Shown one piece after another: positions 62,983-64,000 of a stretch of DNA of 64,000 bases; positions within the stretch are counted from its first letter, which is position 1; each line of letters starts with the position of its first letter. This DNA comes from Candidatus Geothrix skivensis. Its GTDB lineage: Bacteria; Acidobacteriota; Holophagae; Holophagales; Holophagaceae. Below the pieces are notes generated by a model that was not told the DNA's origin, made no database searches, and saw nothing but the letters and a program-made list of their open reading frames with translations. The stretch spans positions 556,001 to 620,000 of the forward strand of contig JADKIO010000005.1 of the NCBI GenBank assembly GCA_016721195.1. Direction: 5' to 3'. The translations under genes were made by a program, and so were the position numbers.

Positions 62983-63031
62983 GGCTGGAGGTCAGGGCCA
63001 GGAGGGGTTAGGCTAGAGGATTGGAGTTGCC

Positions 63032-63502
63032 ATGTCCGAACGCGAGCCACGCACCATCGACCTGCAGGGGATCATGGACCTGCTACCCCATCGGTATCCG
63101 ATCCTATTGGTGGACCGGATCCTGGATTTCGAACCCAAGACATGGATCCGCGGGCTGAAGAACATCAGCTTCAGCGAAGCGGTCTTCCAGGGGCATTTCC
63201 CCAGCCGGCCCGTCTTCCCGGGGGTCTACATCGTCGAGGCCATGGCCCAGACCGGTGGCTGCCTGCTCATGCGGGAGTTCGAGGATCGGGCCAAGAAGGT
63301 GATCTATTTCATGGGCATCGACGCCGTCAAGTTCCGCAAGCCCGTGGTGCCTGGGGACCAGCTGGTGATGGAAGTGAAGGTGATCCAGTTCAAGGGCCGG
63401 ATCTGCAAGATGCGGGGCGAGGCCTTCGTGGATGGCCAGAAGGTCGCCGAGGCGGAGTTCATGTCCATGCTCATGGACCTGGCGGAGGGAGAGGGAAAAT
63501 GA
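63032..63502 (+). CDS. fabZ: 3-hydroxyacyl-[acyl-carrier-protein] dehydratase FabZ
   Basis: A 156-residue hot-dog-fold dehydratase of fatty-acid synthesis. The catalytic His20 is in LLPHRYPILLVDRI and Glu69 in FPGVYIVEAMAQTGG. GHFPSRPVFPG is intact. It overlaps the lpxA start by four bases (ATGA), the usual fabZ-lpxA order in Gram-negative bacteria, so fatty acid and lipid A synthesis are linked here. Confidence 0.96.
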   Translation: MSEREPRTIDLQGIMDLLPHRYPILLVDRILDFEPKTWIRGLKNISFSEAVFQGHFPSRPVFPGVYIVEAMAQTGGCLLMREFEDRAKKVIYFMGIDAVKFRKPVVPGDQLVMEVKVIQFKGRICKMRGEAFVDGQKVAEAEFMSMLMDLAEGEGK

Positions 63503-64000
63503 GTGCGCAGATCCATCCCAGCAGCGTGGTGAGTCCCGAGGCCCGGCTGGGCGAGGGCGTCGTCGTGGGTCCGTTCTGCGTCATCGAGGGCGCCTCGGTG
63601 ATCGGCGCCCGCACGCTGCTCCGCAGCCACGTGGTCATCGGGCCCCACACCGAGCTCGGCGAGGACAACGACATCTACCCCCACGCCACCCTGGGCATGG
63701 GTCCCCAGGACCTGAAGTTCAAGGGGGCGCCCACGCGACTGCAGGTGGGGAACCGGAACGTGATCCGCGAAGGCTGCACCCTCCACCGGGGCACCGAGGG
63801 CGGGGGCGGGCTGACCACCCTGGCCGACGACAACTTCCTCATGACCGGCTCCCACATCGCCCATGACTGCCACGTGGGCAGCAAGAACATCTTCGCCAAC
63901 TGCGCCACCCTGGCTGGCCACGTCGAAGTGGGCGATGGGTGCAACATCGGCGCCTTTTCCGCGGTCCACCAGTTCTGCCGGGTGGGCCACCACGCCTTCA
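63499..64000 (+). CDS. lpxA: UDP-N-acetylglucosamine acyltransferase LpxA (partial, cut by window end)
   Basis: The first 167 residues of LpxA, which adds the 3-hydroxyacyl chain to UDP-GlcNAc in lipid A synthesis. The left-handed beta-helix hexapeptides begin MSAQIHPSSVVSPEARLGEG. GMGPQDLKFKG and REGCTLHRGTEGG are family marks, and the catalytic histidine lies in GSHIAHDCHVG. The frame is open to base 64000. The start overlaps the fabZ stop. Confidence 0.96.
   Translation, partial: MSAQIHPSSVVSPEARLGEGVVVGPFCVIEGASVIGARTLLRSHVVIGPHTELGEDNDIYPHATLGMGPQDLKFKGAPTRLQVGNRNVIREGCTLHRGTEGGGGLTTLADDNFLMTGSHIAHDCHVGSKNIFANCATLAGHVEVGDGCNIGAFSAVHQFCRVGHHAF

Overview
The window is GC-rich bacterial chromosome with genes packed tightly on both strands. 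Many neighbouring genes share ATGA or GTGA start/stop overlaps. The gene set points to a Gram-negative bacterium: LpxA, FabZ, TonB-dependent receptors, a phosphate-selective-type porin, futalosine-pathway MqnA, bacteriohemerythrin and a chemoreceptor. The transmembrane Ser/Thr kinases with TPR-like tails and the receptors with a carboxypeptidase-regulatory-like N-terminus are typical of Acidobacteriota. I infer this phylum, plausibly the Holophagae (Geothrix/Holophaga group), from protein character alone.

Layout. 1-5030 is a five-gene organic-acid operon: decarboxylating dehydrogenase, HMG-CoA-lyase-like enzyme, class III CoA-transferase and a LeuC/LeuD-type hydro-lyase. 5037-8189 holds Tpx, a LytS/LytTR two-component pair and a small secreted protein. 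8427-13201 (minus) is a likely operon for membrane, ion and ribosome stress (hpf, htpX, zinc ribbon, YqhA-like, P-type cation ATPase), facing a NhaR-like regulator across an AT-rich repeat region. 14243-26155 is mostly housekeeping: purD, hydroxyacyl-CoA dehydrogenase, DinB, speA, queG, a YedF-like protein without its cysteines, pgsA, DUF502, hemerythrin, SDR, MFS, a GlpD-like oxidase and tRNA-Arg(ACG). 26423-40344 is the most distinctive part. A membrane-anchored winged-helix regulator is followed by two secreted paralogues and two tandem copies of a [Ser/Thr kinase - TonB receptor] cassette, with an inverted fragment of a third receptor. 40532-44055 has a FAS1 protein, a frameshifted CIA30-like gene, about 1 kb without a gene, and a porin. 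44200-49225 is a branched-chain amino-acid-type ABC operon (livKHMGF) ending in a CBS-domain gene. 49244-55741 carries peptide-use genes (POT-like transporter, dipeptidyl peptidase IV, prolidase) around a chemoreceptor with a sigma-28-like promoter. 56618-59648 is an alkylation-repair island with three MGMT-fold genes and an Ada-AlkA fusion. The window ends with speH, an RlmD-like methyltransferase, a GAF/HD-GYP protein, fabZ and the start of lpxA.

The best candidate for an undescribed system is the duplicated kinase-receptor cassette. The kinase domains are nearly identical at DNA level, while the presumed periplasmic tails and partner receptors have diverged. This suggests an outer-membrane receptor feeding a one-protein transmembrane Ser/Thr kinase, in a role other bacteria give to FecR/sigma pairs. 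Three otherwise intact genes (hemerythrin, MFS, CIA30) each carry a single-base frameshift, so either sequence errors or recent decay must be considered.
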